DNA from: Saprolegnia diclina VS20
Taxonomy: Eukaryota; Oomycota; Saprolegniomycetes; Saprolegniales; Saprolegniaceae
Assembly (NCBI RefSeq): GCF_000281045.1
Contig: NW_008246135.1
Coordinates: 38,676 to 102,675, forward strand
Reading direction: 5' to 3'
Length of the DNA: 64,000 bases
Every line of letters starts with the position of its first letter. The first letter of the stretch is position 1. Under the pieces are notes generated by a model that made no database searches, was not told the origin of the DNA, and saw nothing but the letters and a program-made list of their open reading frames with translations. A program made the position numbers and the translations under genes. Below, one piece after another: positions 22,964 to 32,817 of the stretch.

Positions 22964-23584
22964 TTAAGCGGTTGAAAAGTAGCTGCGCTTCCGGGACACG
23001 GTGACAAAGCGCGGTCGGGTGTCGCTGTCGGCGGCAACTTTGGGCAGCCGCTTGGCGCCCTTGGCTGGCACGACGCTGGCCAAGTGAACGACCTTGGACG
23101 CCGACTTGCCCCGCACCAGTTTCGCCGGTGCTTTTGTTCTAGCCAACGTCGTCGTCGTCATATTAAACTCCGTATCGACTTCGGGCGTCAATTCGGCTTC
23201 TTCTTTGTCCTTGACGTCCTCGCCGTCGATCTGGTTGTTGTTGTTGCCGTCGTCGATTTCGGCGAGCTCGCGCGGTGGTGCTGCGAGCCAGTTGATATAG
23301 CCGTCAATCATGTGCAACACGGCGTCGAGCGAGTCTGTCGTCGGCAATGGCGCGTCATCGGCTTGGTTGTCACTGCGGACCGCGTCCGAGGCTTGCAGAG
23401 GTATCGTCCGTGGCGCGTCAGCATGTGCCGTCGGTGCGTCACCAATTGCCGTTCCCTCAGCTTCGAGGTCTACAGCGCAGGCGTCATCGTGTTGGTCATC
23501 CAGCGACGTCCACGTCCGGGCCAAAAGCCAGTGGTACCATCCGAGAAGATGCGAGTACCACAGCAAGAGGAAGCTCACGAGCAT
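22964..23584 (-). CDS. Unknown single-pass membrane protein with a low-complexity tail
   Basis: From the ATG at 23584 the protein begins MLVSFLLLWYSHLLGWYHWL, a likely signal anchor or single membrane helix. It is followed by about 180 residues that are first acidic (Asp/Asn/Glu-rich, with NNNNQIDGED) and then basic near the end (TKAPAKLVRGKSASKVV). No family is recognised. The frame stays open upstream to 23701, and an ATG at 23652 opens another short segment (MEAPVSTKVGLDIARL) that could be a spliced first exon. A TATA-like element at 24165-24173 on this strand hints that the transcript may start about 500 bases further upstream. Confidence 0.45.
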   Translation of the reverse strand: MLVSFLLLWYSHLLGWYHWLLARTWTSLDDQHDDACAVDLEAEGTAIGDAPTAHADAPRTIPLQASDAVRSDNQADDAPLPTTDSLDAVLHMIDGYINWLAAPPRELAEIDDGNNNNQIDGEDVKDKEEAELTPEVDTEFNMTTTTLARTKAPAKLVRGKSASKVVHLASVVPAKGAKRLPKVAADSDTRPRFVTVSRKRSYFSTA

Positions 23585-24409
23585 GTACGTTCTACCGTCG
23601 TGAGTCGTGCAATGTCGAGGCCGACCTTGGTGCTCACTGGCGCCTCCATCTTGGCTTGGCCAGAAATAGCCGCCGAGCCGACATGGCATGATTCGCCACA
23701 TTTACTGTTACCAGCGGCCGCCACGTCATGACCTTCCAGATGCGACGGGAATCTGCCGAGGGCGAATGTCGGTCGCAGAGAACATGCAAGTCGGATCAGT
23801 TGCTGCAGCTGCACAGGAGATGCAGGCGTTCATGCCCACTGCGCGACGATATGAATTCGGCGGCGAGCGATGGGTCGTCCGCGGTGTCGATCGCGGCCGT
23901 CGCAAGCACAAGCTCCGTCGAGGACGCAGGTGTCGACCCGACGACGAGCTTCTATCACCCACGCGTGGCAGGTGCGTATCGGCCGTGCAGACGCTTGCCG
24001 CCCAACTGACGACGCCAACTGACAGCGGCGAATCTGGTTCGTCGCCTTGCCGCCTGCCAATGGAGAAGCCGAACCAGCACCCACTTGGCGCTGCTTTTCA
24101 AAAAGACCGTATTTTCACGCTCATTGAACGCCAAAATGGGACCAAGGATCGTCGCAGCATCGTCTTTTATATAGCCCAATTGCGTTCGTAGCTCTTTTGT
24201 GCTATCAAGCAACGTCAGAGATGGCATGTGCGCGCGGTCGCAGCCCCGCGAGCAAGGTGGCAAAGAACGTATGACAGGGCAAAAGTACCGTACTTTTGGG
24301 TTCTTACAACTAAAAACACGCAACTTCAACAAGACCGCCACCCACAAAGTATCTTGGTCAAAGCCCCGACTCGGAGCCCCACAACTGCATTTGCCGACAA
24401 CAAACCAAG
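23585..24409. other. Unresolved region between two small membrane-protein genes
   Basis: Both strands carry short stretches with host-like codons but no frame convinces. On the plus strand, 23728 to about 23970 is open with Ser/Ala-rich codons and ends at a plausible donor. On the minus strand a TATA-like element and CCAAT box at 24165-24180 suggest transcription towards 22964. The 3' part is the upstream region of the gene at 24410. Confidence 0.35.
24165..24180 (-). promoter_or_regulatory. TATATAAAA element with adjacent CCAAT box
   Basis: On the minus strand the sequence reads ATTGGGCTATATAAAA (ATTGG complementing CCAAT at 24176-24180, TATATAAAA complementing 24165-24173). The TATA word is near-consensus and only one other good TATA box was seen in the window. 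No start codon with a long frame follows immediately. Confidence 0.4.
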
Positions 24410-24817
24410 ATGGCCCTCTCTGTGAACGCGGTGCACCAGTTCCTCCTTGGCGTCTGCGGCGTCCTCTCGACGATCGCGGCGATTTACGCGCTCGCGGACG
24501 ACACGTACCTCTCGACGCCGGCGCGCTTGGACGTCGCCAACGTCTTTCTCCGGCTCTACCAGCTCTTCTTTGCGCTCGTGCTGCTCTCGACGGCCGCGCT
24601 CGGCTGGAAGCTGCCGCTCAAGTGGTTCAGCCTCCTCGAGAGCTTCATCGGGTCCGGTCTCTACGTCATCTTCCTCGGCTTCTACACGTACCGCATGCTC
24701 AACGACTATGGCATGTACACGGCCTGGTTCCACTTCATCATTGGCGCCGTCTTTATCGTCTACGGCCTCTTTGTCAAGAACGACCGCGCCGAGTACACGC
24801 CCATTTTGCCCCAGTAA
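24410..24817 (+). CDS. Four-helix membrane protein, COPI-associated (TVP15-like) type
   Basis: An intronless 135-residue protein with four hydrophobic segments: HQFLLGVCGVLSTIAAIYAL, LYQLFFALVLLSTAALGW, FIGSGLYVIFLGFYTY and FHFIIGAVFIVYGLFV, ending in a short polar tail. Length, number of helices and the GxGLYxIFLG pattern after the second helix resemble the COPI-associated protein family, small Golgi membrane proteins related to yeast TVP15. This is a pattern-based call and other small four-helix families remain possible. The start is the first ATG of the open frame. Confidence 0.5.
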   Translation: MALSVNAVHQFLLGVCGVLSTIAAIYALADDTYLSTPARLDVANVFLRLYQLFFALVLLSTAALGWKLPLKWFSLLESFIGSGLYVIFLGFYTYRMLNDYGMYTAWFHFIIGAVFIVYGLFVKNDRAEYTPILPQ

Positions 24818-24990
24818 ACATGTTGACTCGAGAAGCAAATAATTGCTCGTCCCATTCTCGACCTTTGGCTTTCTGACTACGCCGTTTCTAAAGCTGCACA
24901 AAGGAAGGCTAGATAACAAAACATATGTTGGGATACTGTCAATACATCTCGATACTCGAGTGGCTCCAACCGCAGCTCGGGCGGTGGACC

Positions 24991-25507
24991 TTAGACATTT
25001 TCGGTCTTGTCCTTCTTGGCTTTGGGGGGACCTTTTCGCGTCGGCGTCTTGCCCTTCTTCTTCTTGGACGTCTTCTCGACGATACCGCCGAGCTGCTTGG
25101 CCTTCTCTCGTTGTGCTGCGAGGATCTCGGCTTGCGTTTGAGCGACTTTAATCTCTTTCTTAGTCGCAATGTCGGGCTTCTTCTTGGGCTTGGCTTGGAC
25201 GACGACGATCGGCTTGCGCCGGGCCCACTCGCGCAAGCACCTACAGTCGCCATGCGTCATCGGCGACGTCTTCGTGATGCCTCGTACCGAATCAAGCCCC
25301 ATAAACTAGAGAGAATTGAGATAGTACGATGAAAGCAGACGGCGCGTACCACGGACACGTGGCAATCATGATGTACACGAGGCTCATCACAACCATGTTG
25401 ATGGTCTTGCCCGAGAGCACTTTGGTCATGCCGTAGAGGAAGACGCAGTAGAGGACGCAGATGATGCGAACCACGATCTCGACCGCGACGATCTTGTCGA
25501 GCTTCAT
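24991..25507 (-). CDS. Small membrane protein with a lysine-rich tail
   Basis: Two exons. The first, from the ATG at 25507, encodes MKLDKIVAVEIVVRIICVLY then a second hydrophobic stretch INMVVMSLVYIMIATCPWYA, so probably two membrane helices. After a short intron near 25300-25350 the second exon encodes GLDSVRGITKTSPMTHGDCR and a very basic, lysine-rich end (KPKKKPDIATKKEIKVA; TSKKKKGKTPTRKGPPKAKK). The tail would face the cytosol and could bind RNA, acidic lipids or a partner. No family is recognised. The transcript points towards the neighbouring four-helix gene, leaving 173 bases between the two stops. Confidence 0.5.
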
Positions 25508-25630
25508 GAGGAGTTTCAAAGTGAGAGTTACAAGTCCAATGCTCTGCTTTCGCCGTACAGCCCTGTGAGCGTGCCACGTCATGTGCAAACGTCCAATGCA
25601 GGGGAAAGGGTGCGAGATAGAGTAGTGGAA

Positions 25631-27908
25631 TTAGTTACAGTGGTAGTCGGAGAGCGCAGAGAGGAGTGCGCTTTTGGGGGGCTTGGCCTTGGTCCCTTGA
25701 GTCGTCTTGGCCTTTTTGGCGGTTGCGCCCAACACGACCGGCGCCGCCCGCTTCCGACTCGCGTTGAGCTGCGCCTCGTTCTCCTTCTCGCGCGGCTCAT
25801 CATGCGCGTCCGTCGACGTCTCAGGCGTCGCAAACGAGCTATTGGAAAACACAAACGCCTTGGACGTCGACGACTAAACGTGAAATTTCAGTTGCCGGCT
25901 CGATTCGCCAAATATTACCGTAGGAAACATTTTGCACGTGTCGGCAATTCGGGAAAATGACGACGCTGTCGACGTGAGCGAGTACGATGTGCGCTTCTTG
26001 AGCGTCGGTGCGGCGGGTGGGGGCGGTCCTCGCAAGCTCTTGACCAGCTATTATCCAAGATGTGAATGACGCGCTGGCGTCATGCCAACAAATACCTCAA
26101 ACGAGTCGTCCATGTCGTCATCGAGAAGCGTCGGTAGCACTGGCGCTTTGGTCTTGTGCCGGTCGTCCGACGCTTGCGCTTTCTGCAGCTGGGCCATGCG
26201 CTACACGAGTCCAGGATGACCATCAAGAGACCTTGAAAGAGGATAATTGCCGTACGTGCATGCGGCGGTTGATCTTGGCTTTGGCCGAGAAGAGCTTCAT
26301 TTGACGGGCTTCGCGCTCGTCGTCGTCGGAAATGACGTCCGCGACCGTCTCTTGGGCTTTTGGCGCGTCATTCTCGTCTTCGCTCTCGGACTCGGACGAC
26401 GTAATGTAGATCTGCGGTTGGTGCAAGAAGCGGTCGCGGAGCTCACGTTCCATGCGCTCTTCTTCGTCTTCCGCTTCGTTGTCATTGGCATTGGCGGTCT
26501 CTTCGTCCGACTCGAGGAGCCCGAGACGCGCGGCCTCTTGCTTGCTCCCATCGGCCGCCACGAGGTCGTTGAGGTGGAACCGACCTCGCGCTTCGCCATT
26601 GTTGAGGCCCGTCGAGAAGATGCGGCGGTTGCGCCCAAAGCCCTCGCGCACGTTCCGCATGACCTCGGAGATCTGGTCGCGGTCCCGGGCCGCCATGTCG
26701 TCGCGAAACGCTTCGTCTGCGTCCTTGTCCTTCTCGTCGTCCGAGAGCTCGTCGACGATGTGCTCGAGGTCGTCGTCCTGCAACGTTAGCGCTTTGGCTT
26801 CCTCTTCGCGCTCCTTGTCGGCCTCGGTGGATGCCAATGGCACGCCAAAGCCAAAGTCCCCGAGACCACCGATCTTGAGCACGTCGTCTTCTTCCTCTTC
26901 CTCGGCTTCCGACTCAACAAGCCCCGACGTCTTTTGTCCGAGTCGCTTGCGCTGCTTGGTGTTAGCGTCCTCGGCGGCCAGCATCGCGCGAAACTGCGCC
27001 GCCTTGTCCTTGGCGCGCTGGGCAGCCGCAGCGGCTGCGGCTTCGTCGTCGTTATCGTCACTTTCGTCGTCGGCGTCGGCGCCGTCCTCGTCGTCGCTCA
27101 AGGCCGTAATACGACGCTTCGTCCGACCCAACGGCTTGGCCTGGACAACGTCCGTCTCGTCATCGTCATCGGCGTCATTGCCCTTGGCGGTGGTATCGAG
27201 CAAAGGCGTGACGTCGTCGTGGACCCCAAGAGGCGCTGCCGGTGAGGCGCTTTCGAGACGAGGGCTCTTGTCCGCGGAGGCTGGCTGAGTGGCGCTGTCC
27301 TCGTCCAGCGCCGGCTCCAAGCCATGGTCCGTCCCATCGCCTTCTTCGTCGTGCTCTTTGTCGTTGGACACCTCGTCGTTCTCGGGCGCGCCATCAACGT
27401 AGTCGCTGTCCTCGTCGTCGTCGTCGGGATCGCGCGTCGAGGCTTGTGTCGCAGCGTCGTCTTGCTGCTTCTTGAGTGCATTGAACTGAATGCGCGCTTC
27501 CTCTTCTTTCTTGAGGTGCTGCTGCTGCTCGTGGTGGTTCTTGTAGCCAAAGAGTTTGGCCATGCTGTCGGCGCCTTGCGCGAGCGCTGTCTTCTTGATC
27601 TGACCCAGCATGCGCTTCTTGCCGTGGAGGAGCGGGTGCGCCATGGCACGCGCGACCGGGATGTGCATCGCATGCTTCTCTTTCGAAGGCGACAACATGG
27701 CGGGACGCGCGGCCGGCGCCGGCCGCGTCTTGGCACGGAGCTTCTGCAGCAACTCGTCCTTCTTGGAGCGGACCTCGTCCTGCTGCTTGGCGTCGGTCTG
27801 GCGGAGGCTCAAGAGCAGGTCCTGTGTCTCGGCCGCGATCGCCATGGCCTCGACCTCGGGCGACGGGGAGCCCGCGGTCGCCGTCGTCGTCGTCGTCGGG
27901 GTCGCCAT
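25631..27908 (-). CDS. Mrc1/claspin-like replication checkpoint mediator
   Basis: The main exon runs from the ATG at 27908 to about 26250 and encodes about 550 mostly charged residues. The diagnostic part is RKRLGQKTSGLVESEAEEEE followed by GGLGDFG, then a DDDLEHIVDELSDDE stretch and an EAFRDDMAARDRDQI..VREGFGRNRR segment. This resembles the Mrc1-like domain of claspin/Mrc1, where a conserved FVExEAEESEDE-like core precedes GLGG. Claspin/Mrc1 travels with replication forks and relays ATR to Chk1. Three small exons follow (MAQLQKAQASDDRHKTKAPV; LVKSLRGPPPP; then the exon ending LLSALSDYHCN). Acidic low-complexity regions make the rest hard to align, so this is a moderate call. Confidence 0.6.
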
Positions 27909-29054
27909 TGTCCAAAACCTCCTTTGGGTGCATCTCCACTCCAAAATGGACGCGAGTGTTTTAAACACTCGACCAAAACATCACCACCAAATCGCGATCT
28001 TTTGACATCCGAGCAATAAGTTCTCGTAGTTCGAGTGTACTAGTACAAAGCTGCAAAGTCCTGTTGAGATACCAAGCTTGTTGCAACTTGACACTGGAGG
28101 TTGCCAAGCTTGAAGCAACGTCGACAAGACGTCGGACGTTCGCAGAATTATGCTGCGGAAGCATGCTAGCGGTGGAGTTATGCCCGCAGCTGCAGTGTTG
28201 CGCGCGTCGAACGCCTAGCTCCAGATACGTAGTTGATCTAGCACAGCATGTTAGCGTTCGCATTCAGTGCAGCTGTAGTCCAAGAAGAACGTTGCAGGGA
28301 GGGCTTACAAAGTCTGTCATCTGAAATGATATAATACGTTGAAAGTGGCTTGTTGATAGTTGAGCGGTGGGAATGCTGTCCTGCGCCAGGACCTGCTATG
28401 TGATGTTCTGCTATGTGAAGCTCTGCAGTGCGCCACCGCCTCGTACCCAATGTGGGGCTCTGGGGTTCAAGCATCGTGTTTAATACACTGTATCTTTTAT
28501 ATTGCATCTTTGAATCCAACACAGTGGCATCAATGGCGGCCGCCGGGAGATTACCCGCCAACGCACTGGCCAATCACAGTCATCGACCGCCCAATTTATC
28601 CGGTCCCCTCCGGATAACCGGTCACATCACATATCCTCTTTATATCGATGCAGTGCAAAATCAAAACCTCTAGTAACGCATACGCCCGCCCTCTCAGGCG
28701 CAAGATCGCAACCGCGACAACCTTCTGCGCAGCAGCCACTTGCCCATGTGAAACGACTTGAGTTTGACGTTGTGGGATTGGACTCGGCGGGACCGTCATT
28801 TTTTCTGGTGACGGGGCGCCATTCGAATCGAAGGCGACCCTCCACACCGACGTCTCGTTCAAGTACCGGTAGGGATGTCGGTCGTTGCTGACACTGTCAT
28901 GCACTGTAGTTAAGCTCCAGAGCCATGGGTTGCAGTCGTAGTCGAGAGGCTTATTTGCTGCAATATTGCTCAAGAGAGAGCGGGAGACCAGAGCCAGAGA
29001 GACGTTGACGTGGATATGGGAAACGACCGGCCTAGCAGCGCGAAGAGTCGGCGG
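27909..29054. other. Intergenic, possible unassigned promoter
   Basis: About 1.1 kb with no gene that I can support. Near 28570-28640 it carries two CCAAT boxes, an inverted repeat of TTATCCGG and a TTATAT stretch, which look like a plus-strand promoter. Only a 37-codon frame (ATG near 28650) follows. Confidence 0.4.
28596..28617. repeat. Inverted repeat TTATCCGG / CCGGATAA
   Basis: Perfect 8-base arms at 28596-28603 and 28610-28617 with a 6-base spacer, 6-25 bases downstream of two CCAAT words. The arm is the same motif found upstream of three genes in this window. Confidence 0.5.
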
Positions 29055-29062
29055 TATAAATA
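29055..29062 (+). promoter_or_regulatory. TATA box of the CBM1-protein gene
   Basis: TATAAATA lies 48 bases before the ATG at 29110. It is close to consensus and well placed for a short 5' leader. Confidence 0.6.
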
Positions 29063-29109
29063 GACGCGGGCGATCTTCGCCCACGGTGGTCATTTTGATT
29101 TTGGCTGCG

Positions 29110-30582
29110 ATGCGAACAGCGTACCTCGTCGCCATCTTGGCGTCGCAGATGATCAGCGCCGAGCTCCCTCGCCAGTGCGGCGGCGTCGGCTTCCACGGAC
29201 CGACCGCGTGCCCGCTTCAATATGCGTGTACGTACGTCAGCGCTTCGTTGAGCCAGTGCACACCCGTGGTCCATCGATACCTGCGCCAGCGCCAAGAGAC
29301 CACGGACGCACCCACCGATGAGCTGACGGATGCTCCCACCGACGCACCTACCGAGGCACCCACCGAGGCACCCACAGATGCTCCCGCCGCTGAGGCCACC
29401 GAGCTTCCCACGGACAAGCCGACGGAGTCTCCCATCGACAAGCCGACGGAGTTTCCCATCGACAAGCCGACTGATGCCCCCACAAATGAGCCGACCGACG
29501 CTCCCACCGATGAGCCGACTGACGCTCCCACCGTTGAGCCGACGGAGGCCCCCGCCGCTGAGGCCACCGAGCTTCCCACGGACGAGCCGACGGAGGCTGC
29601 CACCGATAAGCCAACCGATGAACCAACGGAGGCCCCTGCCGTTGAGTCCACCGAGCTTCCCACTGACGCACCCACCGAAGCCCCCACAGATGCTCCAACG
29701 GATGAAGCGACTGATGCACCCGCCGTTGAGTCTACTGAGCTTCCCACTGACGAGCCGACGGAGGCTCCCACCGATGCGCCGACTGATGCTAACACCGATG
29801 AGTCTACTGAGCTTCCCACCGACGCACCCACCGAAGCCCCCACAGACGCACCTACAGATGAAACTGATGCTCCCGCCGACGAGTCCACCGAGCTTCCCAC
29901 AGACGAGCCGACAGAGGCTGCCATCGATGAGCCGACTGATGCACCCGCCGTTGAGTCTACTGAGCTTCCCACTGACGAGCCGACGGAGGCTGCCATCGAT
30001 GAGCCGACGCAGGCCCCCACCGATGAGTCGACTGAGATTCCCACGGACAAGCCGACCGACGCACCCATCGATGAACCAACAGATGCTCCGACCGACAAGC
30101 CGACAGAGGCTCCGACCGACGAGTCGGGCGAGGTCCTTATTGACGAGCCGACGGCCGCCTCCACGGCTGAGCCCACGAGCGCTTCGACAGCGGCGCCGAC
30201 GGACGCACCGACCGAGGCTCCTACCGACGCTCCCACGGACGCCCCAAAGGGTGCCACTCCCAAAGCAACCGAAGAGACCGCTTCGCTCACGACCAACGTC
30301 GGTGGTCTTGTGCTGACGACTGCGCCGTCGCCCAGTGACGTTGCAATCCGGTATGGCCAATGCGGCGGCTTGAACTTTAGCGGCCCTGTGCTCTGCCCCG
30401 AAGGCTTTGCATGTGAGTACAGCAACGAGTACTACTCGCAGTGCGTCCCGATCCCAGACCTCCCCGGCGTCCGCACGTGGGGCCAATGCGGCGGCAACAA
30501 CTACGACGGACCCTCCGACTGCGAAGTCGGGAGCTACTGCTTCGAGTGGTCCGACTGGTACGCGCAGTGCCTCCCGATCTAA
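29110..30582 (+). CDS. Secreted mucin-like protein with three CBM1 cellulose-binding domains
   Basis: An intronless 490-residue protein. A signal peptide (MRTAYLVAILASQMISA) is followed by a CBM1 (about residues 20-55: QCGGVGFHGPTACPLQYAC). A long Thr/Pro/Glu/Asp-rich linker of imperfect APTDEPTE-type units covers roughly residues 60-390. Two more CBM1 domains close the protein (QCGGLNFSGPVLCPEGFAC and QCGGNNYDGPSDCEVGSYC), each with the four cysteines and aromatic residues expected for cellulose binding. The linker should be heavily O-glycosylated. CBM1 proteins of oomycetes, such as CBEL of Phytophthora, bind plant or self cellulose and act in adhesion. No catalytic domain is present. A TATA box precedes the start, unlike most genes here. 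Confidence 0.85.
   Translation: MRTAYLVAILASQMISAELPRQCGGVGFHGPTACPLQYACTYVSASLSQCTPVVHRYLRQRQETTDAPTDELTDAPTDAPTEAPTEAPTDAPAAEATELPTDKPTESPIDKPTEFPIDKPTDAPTNEPTDAPTDEPTDAPTVEPTEAPAAEATELPTDEPTEAATDKPTDEPTEAPAVESTELPTDAPTEAPTDAPTDEATDAPAVESTELPTDEPTEAPTDAPTDANTDESTELPTDAPTEAPTDAPTDETDAPADESTELPTDEPTEAAIDEPTDAPAVESTELPTDEPTEAAIDEPTQAPTDESTEIPTDKPTDAPIDEPTDAPTDKPTEAPTDESGEVLIDEPTAASTAEPTSASTAAPTDAPTEAPTDAPTDAPKGATPKATEETASLTTNVGGLVLTTAPSPSDVAIRYGQCGGLNFSGPVLCPEGFACEYSNEYYSQCVPIPDLPGVRTWGQCGGNNYDGPSDCEVGSYCFEWSDWYAQCLPI
29300..30250 (+). repeat. Imperfect tandem array encoding the Thr/Pro linker
   Basis: Dozens of 12- and 24-base units coding for variants of (A)PT(D/E)(A/E/K)PTE. Larger blocks are repeated too (for example the GCCGTTGAGTC(C/T)AC context recurs four times), a sign of recent slippage or unequal exchange. 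The regular codons also leave long open frames on the opposite strand, which are artefacts. Confidence 0.8.
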
Positions 30583-30790
30583 CCGCTTTCTCTTTTGTGT
30601 CGTAACACGTTTTAACACGTCTCGTCTGCCCATCGCCTACCTTTGCTGACAGCGTCCTATCTCCTACGACAGCGTTATAACTCCTCCTACGGACAGCGTC
30701 TTAGCTAGAGGTAGTGGAAAGTCCGTAGTAGAAGCTATGAAAACGCCCCAGTACAAATCCAACGCCGTATATGATTGTCTAACTCCATGT

Positions 30791-32817
30791 CTACGCGTCC
30801 GAGTTCAACAGCAGGTGCAGCGCCATTGGGTCGTTGATACGCAGGGCCTCCATGCGCATGAGAATATAGGGATCCAGCGACGCGTCGCGGGCCTTGTCGA
30901 TGCGCTGGCCCAAGTGCAGTCGGCTCTCAGCTTCGTACGCGTGCAGGTTCGGAATCGGCGCGGCAAACGCCGACGGAGCGTGGAACTGAGAGCTTATTGG
31001 CACGGGGCGCGGCGGTGGCTCGGTCTTGGTCGGTACGAGCAGCTGGAGGCAGTCGGACGCACAGGACAAGAGCCGGAGGTACACGTCCGTGGCTTCGTCC
31101 GCCCGCGGCCAGTCGACGCGCCACCGAGGGTACTCGGCCACTTGCTGCGCGAGGCCTTCGTTGCGGCTGCGCGCGCGGGCCGCGGCGGCGTCGACCATAT
31201 GAAACATGCCTGTCAGCGCCTTGCTGTCAACGATGATGTCTTGGAGGTACGGGGCGTTGGCGTGGAGGTTGCGCTTCGTCAAGTCGGGCTTGACAAAGTT
31301 GCGCGCGTTGACCTTGTCACGGAGCGTTCGGAGCTTTTTCTGGTGGTTGCCGAGCTTCCGGTCGTCGTCGGCCGTCCAGAGCTTGCCGAACGACGGCGGT
31401 CGGAAGCGCCGGCCGCGGTGCAGAATCGAGAGGTCTTCGTACGTCTCTTGCAAGAGCGAGGGGTAGTAGAACTGGAGTGGCCGCTTCTTCTTCCGGCCCT
31501 TGCGCTTCTTCTTGATGCACTGCCGCTTGACGTGGTTGTGGCTATAGCAAAACGGGCAAAACCAGTCGCCGGACGGGACGTCGGTCAACGGCGGCGAGAG
31601 GCAGTACAGGTGGTACTCGTCGTCGCAGCAGTCGCACAAGATGATCTGCGAGAGGTTTGAGTCGCTCGAGCAGAGCCGACACGCCTTCGTTTGCTGGCCG
31701 ATGGGAGTCTGCAGGCAGCGCGGACACCACCACGGGTCGACGTCCTCGACGGGGTGGTCCATCGGGAGGCAGTCGTTGTGGTACACCGCTGGACATCGCT
31801 CGCAGCAAGCGAGCGTCCCGCTCTTGCCGCAGACTTCGCACTGCGTTCTATTGGCCATGCCCGGGGCGCGAAGGTCCCACGGCGCCACGGGGAGGTCCTG
31901 GAGCGTCAGGCTCTCGGGGATCGCGGCTTCGGGGTGGGGCTTGCGCACGGGCGACGACGGCGCGGAAGGGGTCGACTCGGCGCCGCTGCTCACACCGCTG
32001 TCGCTGCTATCGCTCTCGCCAGCGTCTAATGCAAGAAGGTCATCGGCAGCTGGCTCGGCATAGAAGACATGAGGTACCAGAGGCAAACTCGAGGCGCCGT
32101 TTCCGCAACGAGGACGCCACGGACTGCGAGTTGTCCAGCGCCACGTACGCGCCGTCGCCAATGCGGTGGAGACGGACGATGAGCGGGTCGCGTGCCGGCG
32201 CAGTAATCGGCAGCGTCGGTGGGACCGCCGTGTAGCCGTCGTCGACCTTGCGAAGCCGGACGCGGAGGCAGCGGGGTAAAAAGTTGCCGTTCGCAGGTGC
32301 CACATGGCGGCGGGCCAGCTGTTCCGGCGATGCGCCGACGCCGACCTCGGCTCGACGCGGCGCCGTGTATTCTTCGTCGTCGACGTAGGTGTCGTCCTTG
32401 CCGTCGTCATCGTCGTCGTCGTCGCCATCCGCATCGTCGTCGTCGTCGCCGTCGTCGGGGTCGTAGGTGGCCGGCGGGCGGCGGCGTGGCGTGCCTCCAT
32501 CGGACCCGCGGCTCTTGGGCGTCGACGCTGCGTCATTCGTCTCGACAGGCTTGGGGGGCGCAACGCGGCGGCGCTTGCAGCGGCACATGTCGCTAATGAG
32601 CCGTTCGACCGGCGGCGGGGCGGCCGCCGACGTCGTATTTTGGGCAATTTGGGCAGCGGGGATGGCCGCGGTATCGAGCGCCACGACTAGGTAATAGGAC
32701 CCATGAGCATGCTGGGCTACACGTCCGCAGAGGCGAAGCGGTCGTACCTCGGCTCTTCCCGCACGTCTCGCATGGCTCGTACTGCATCTGGACGTGGCCT
32801 CGGCCGAGCTTGAGCAT
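30791..32817 (-). CDS. Nuclear protein with two PHD fingers
   Basis: A first short exon starts at 32817 (MLKLGRGHVQMQYEPCETCG) and splices in phase to VALDTAAIPAAQIAQNTTSA. A strongly acidic segment (runs of Asp) and a basic region follow. PHD1 lies near 31735-31860 (QCEVCGKSGTLACCERCPAV, then HPVEDVDPWWCPRC) and PHD2 near 31540-31690 (ACRLCSSDSNLSQIILCDCC, then DVPSGDWFCPFC); both carry the C4HC3 pattern. A Lys-rich stretch (CIKKKRKGRKKKRP) and a helical C-terminus complete the protein. PHD fingers read methylated or unmodified histone H3 tails, so a chromatin role is likely. One intron near 32060-32110 is inferred from a frame change. No specific orthologue is recognised. Confidence 0.75.

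Noticed and set aside
29300-30250. Regular repeats that could suggest a CRISPR array
   Set aside because: The units are in-frame coding repeats without unique spacers, inside a secreted eukaryotic protein.
29032-30633. Very long open frames (400-530 codons) on the minus strand across the CBM1 gene
   Set aside because: They are a by-product of the repetitive Thr/Pro/Asp/Glu codons; the plus strand has a signal peptide and three CBM1 domains.
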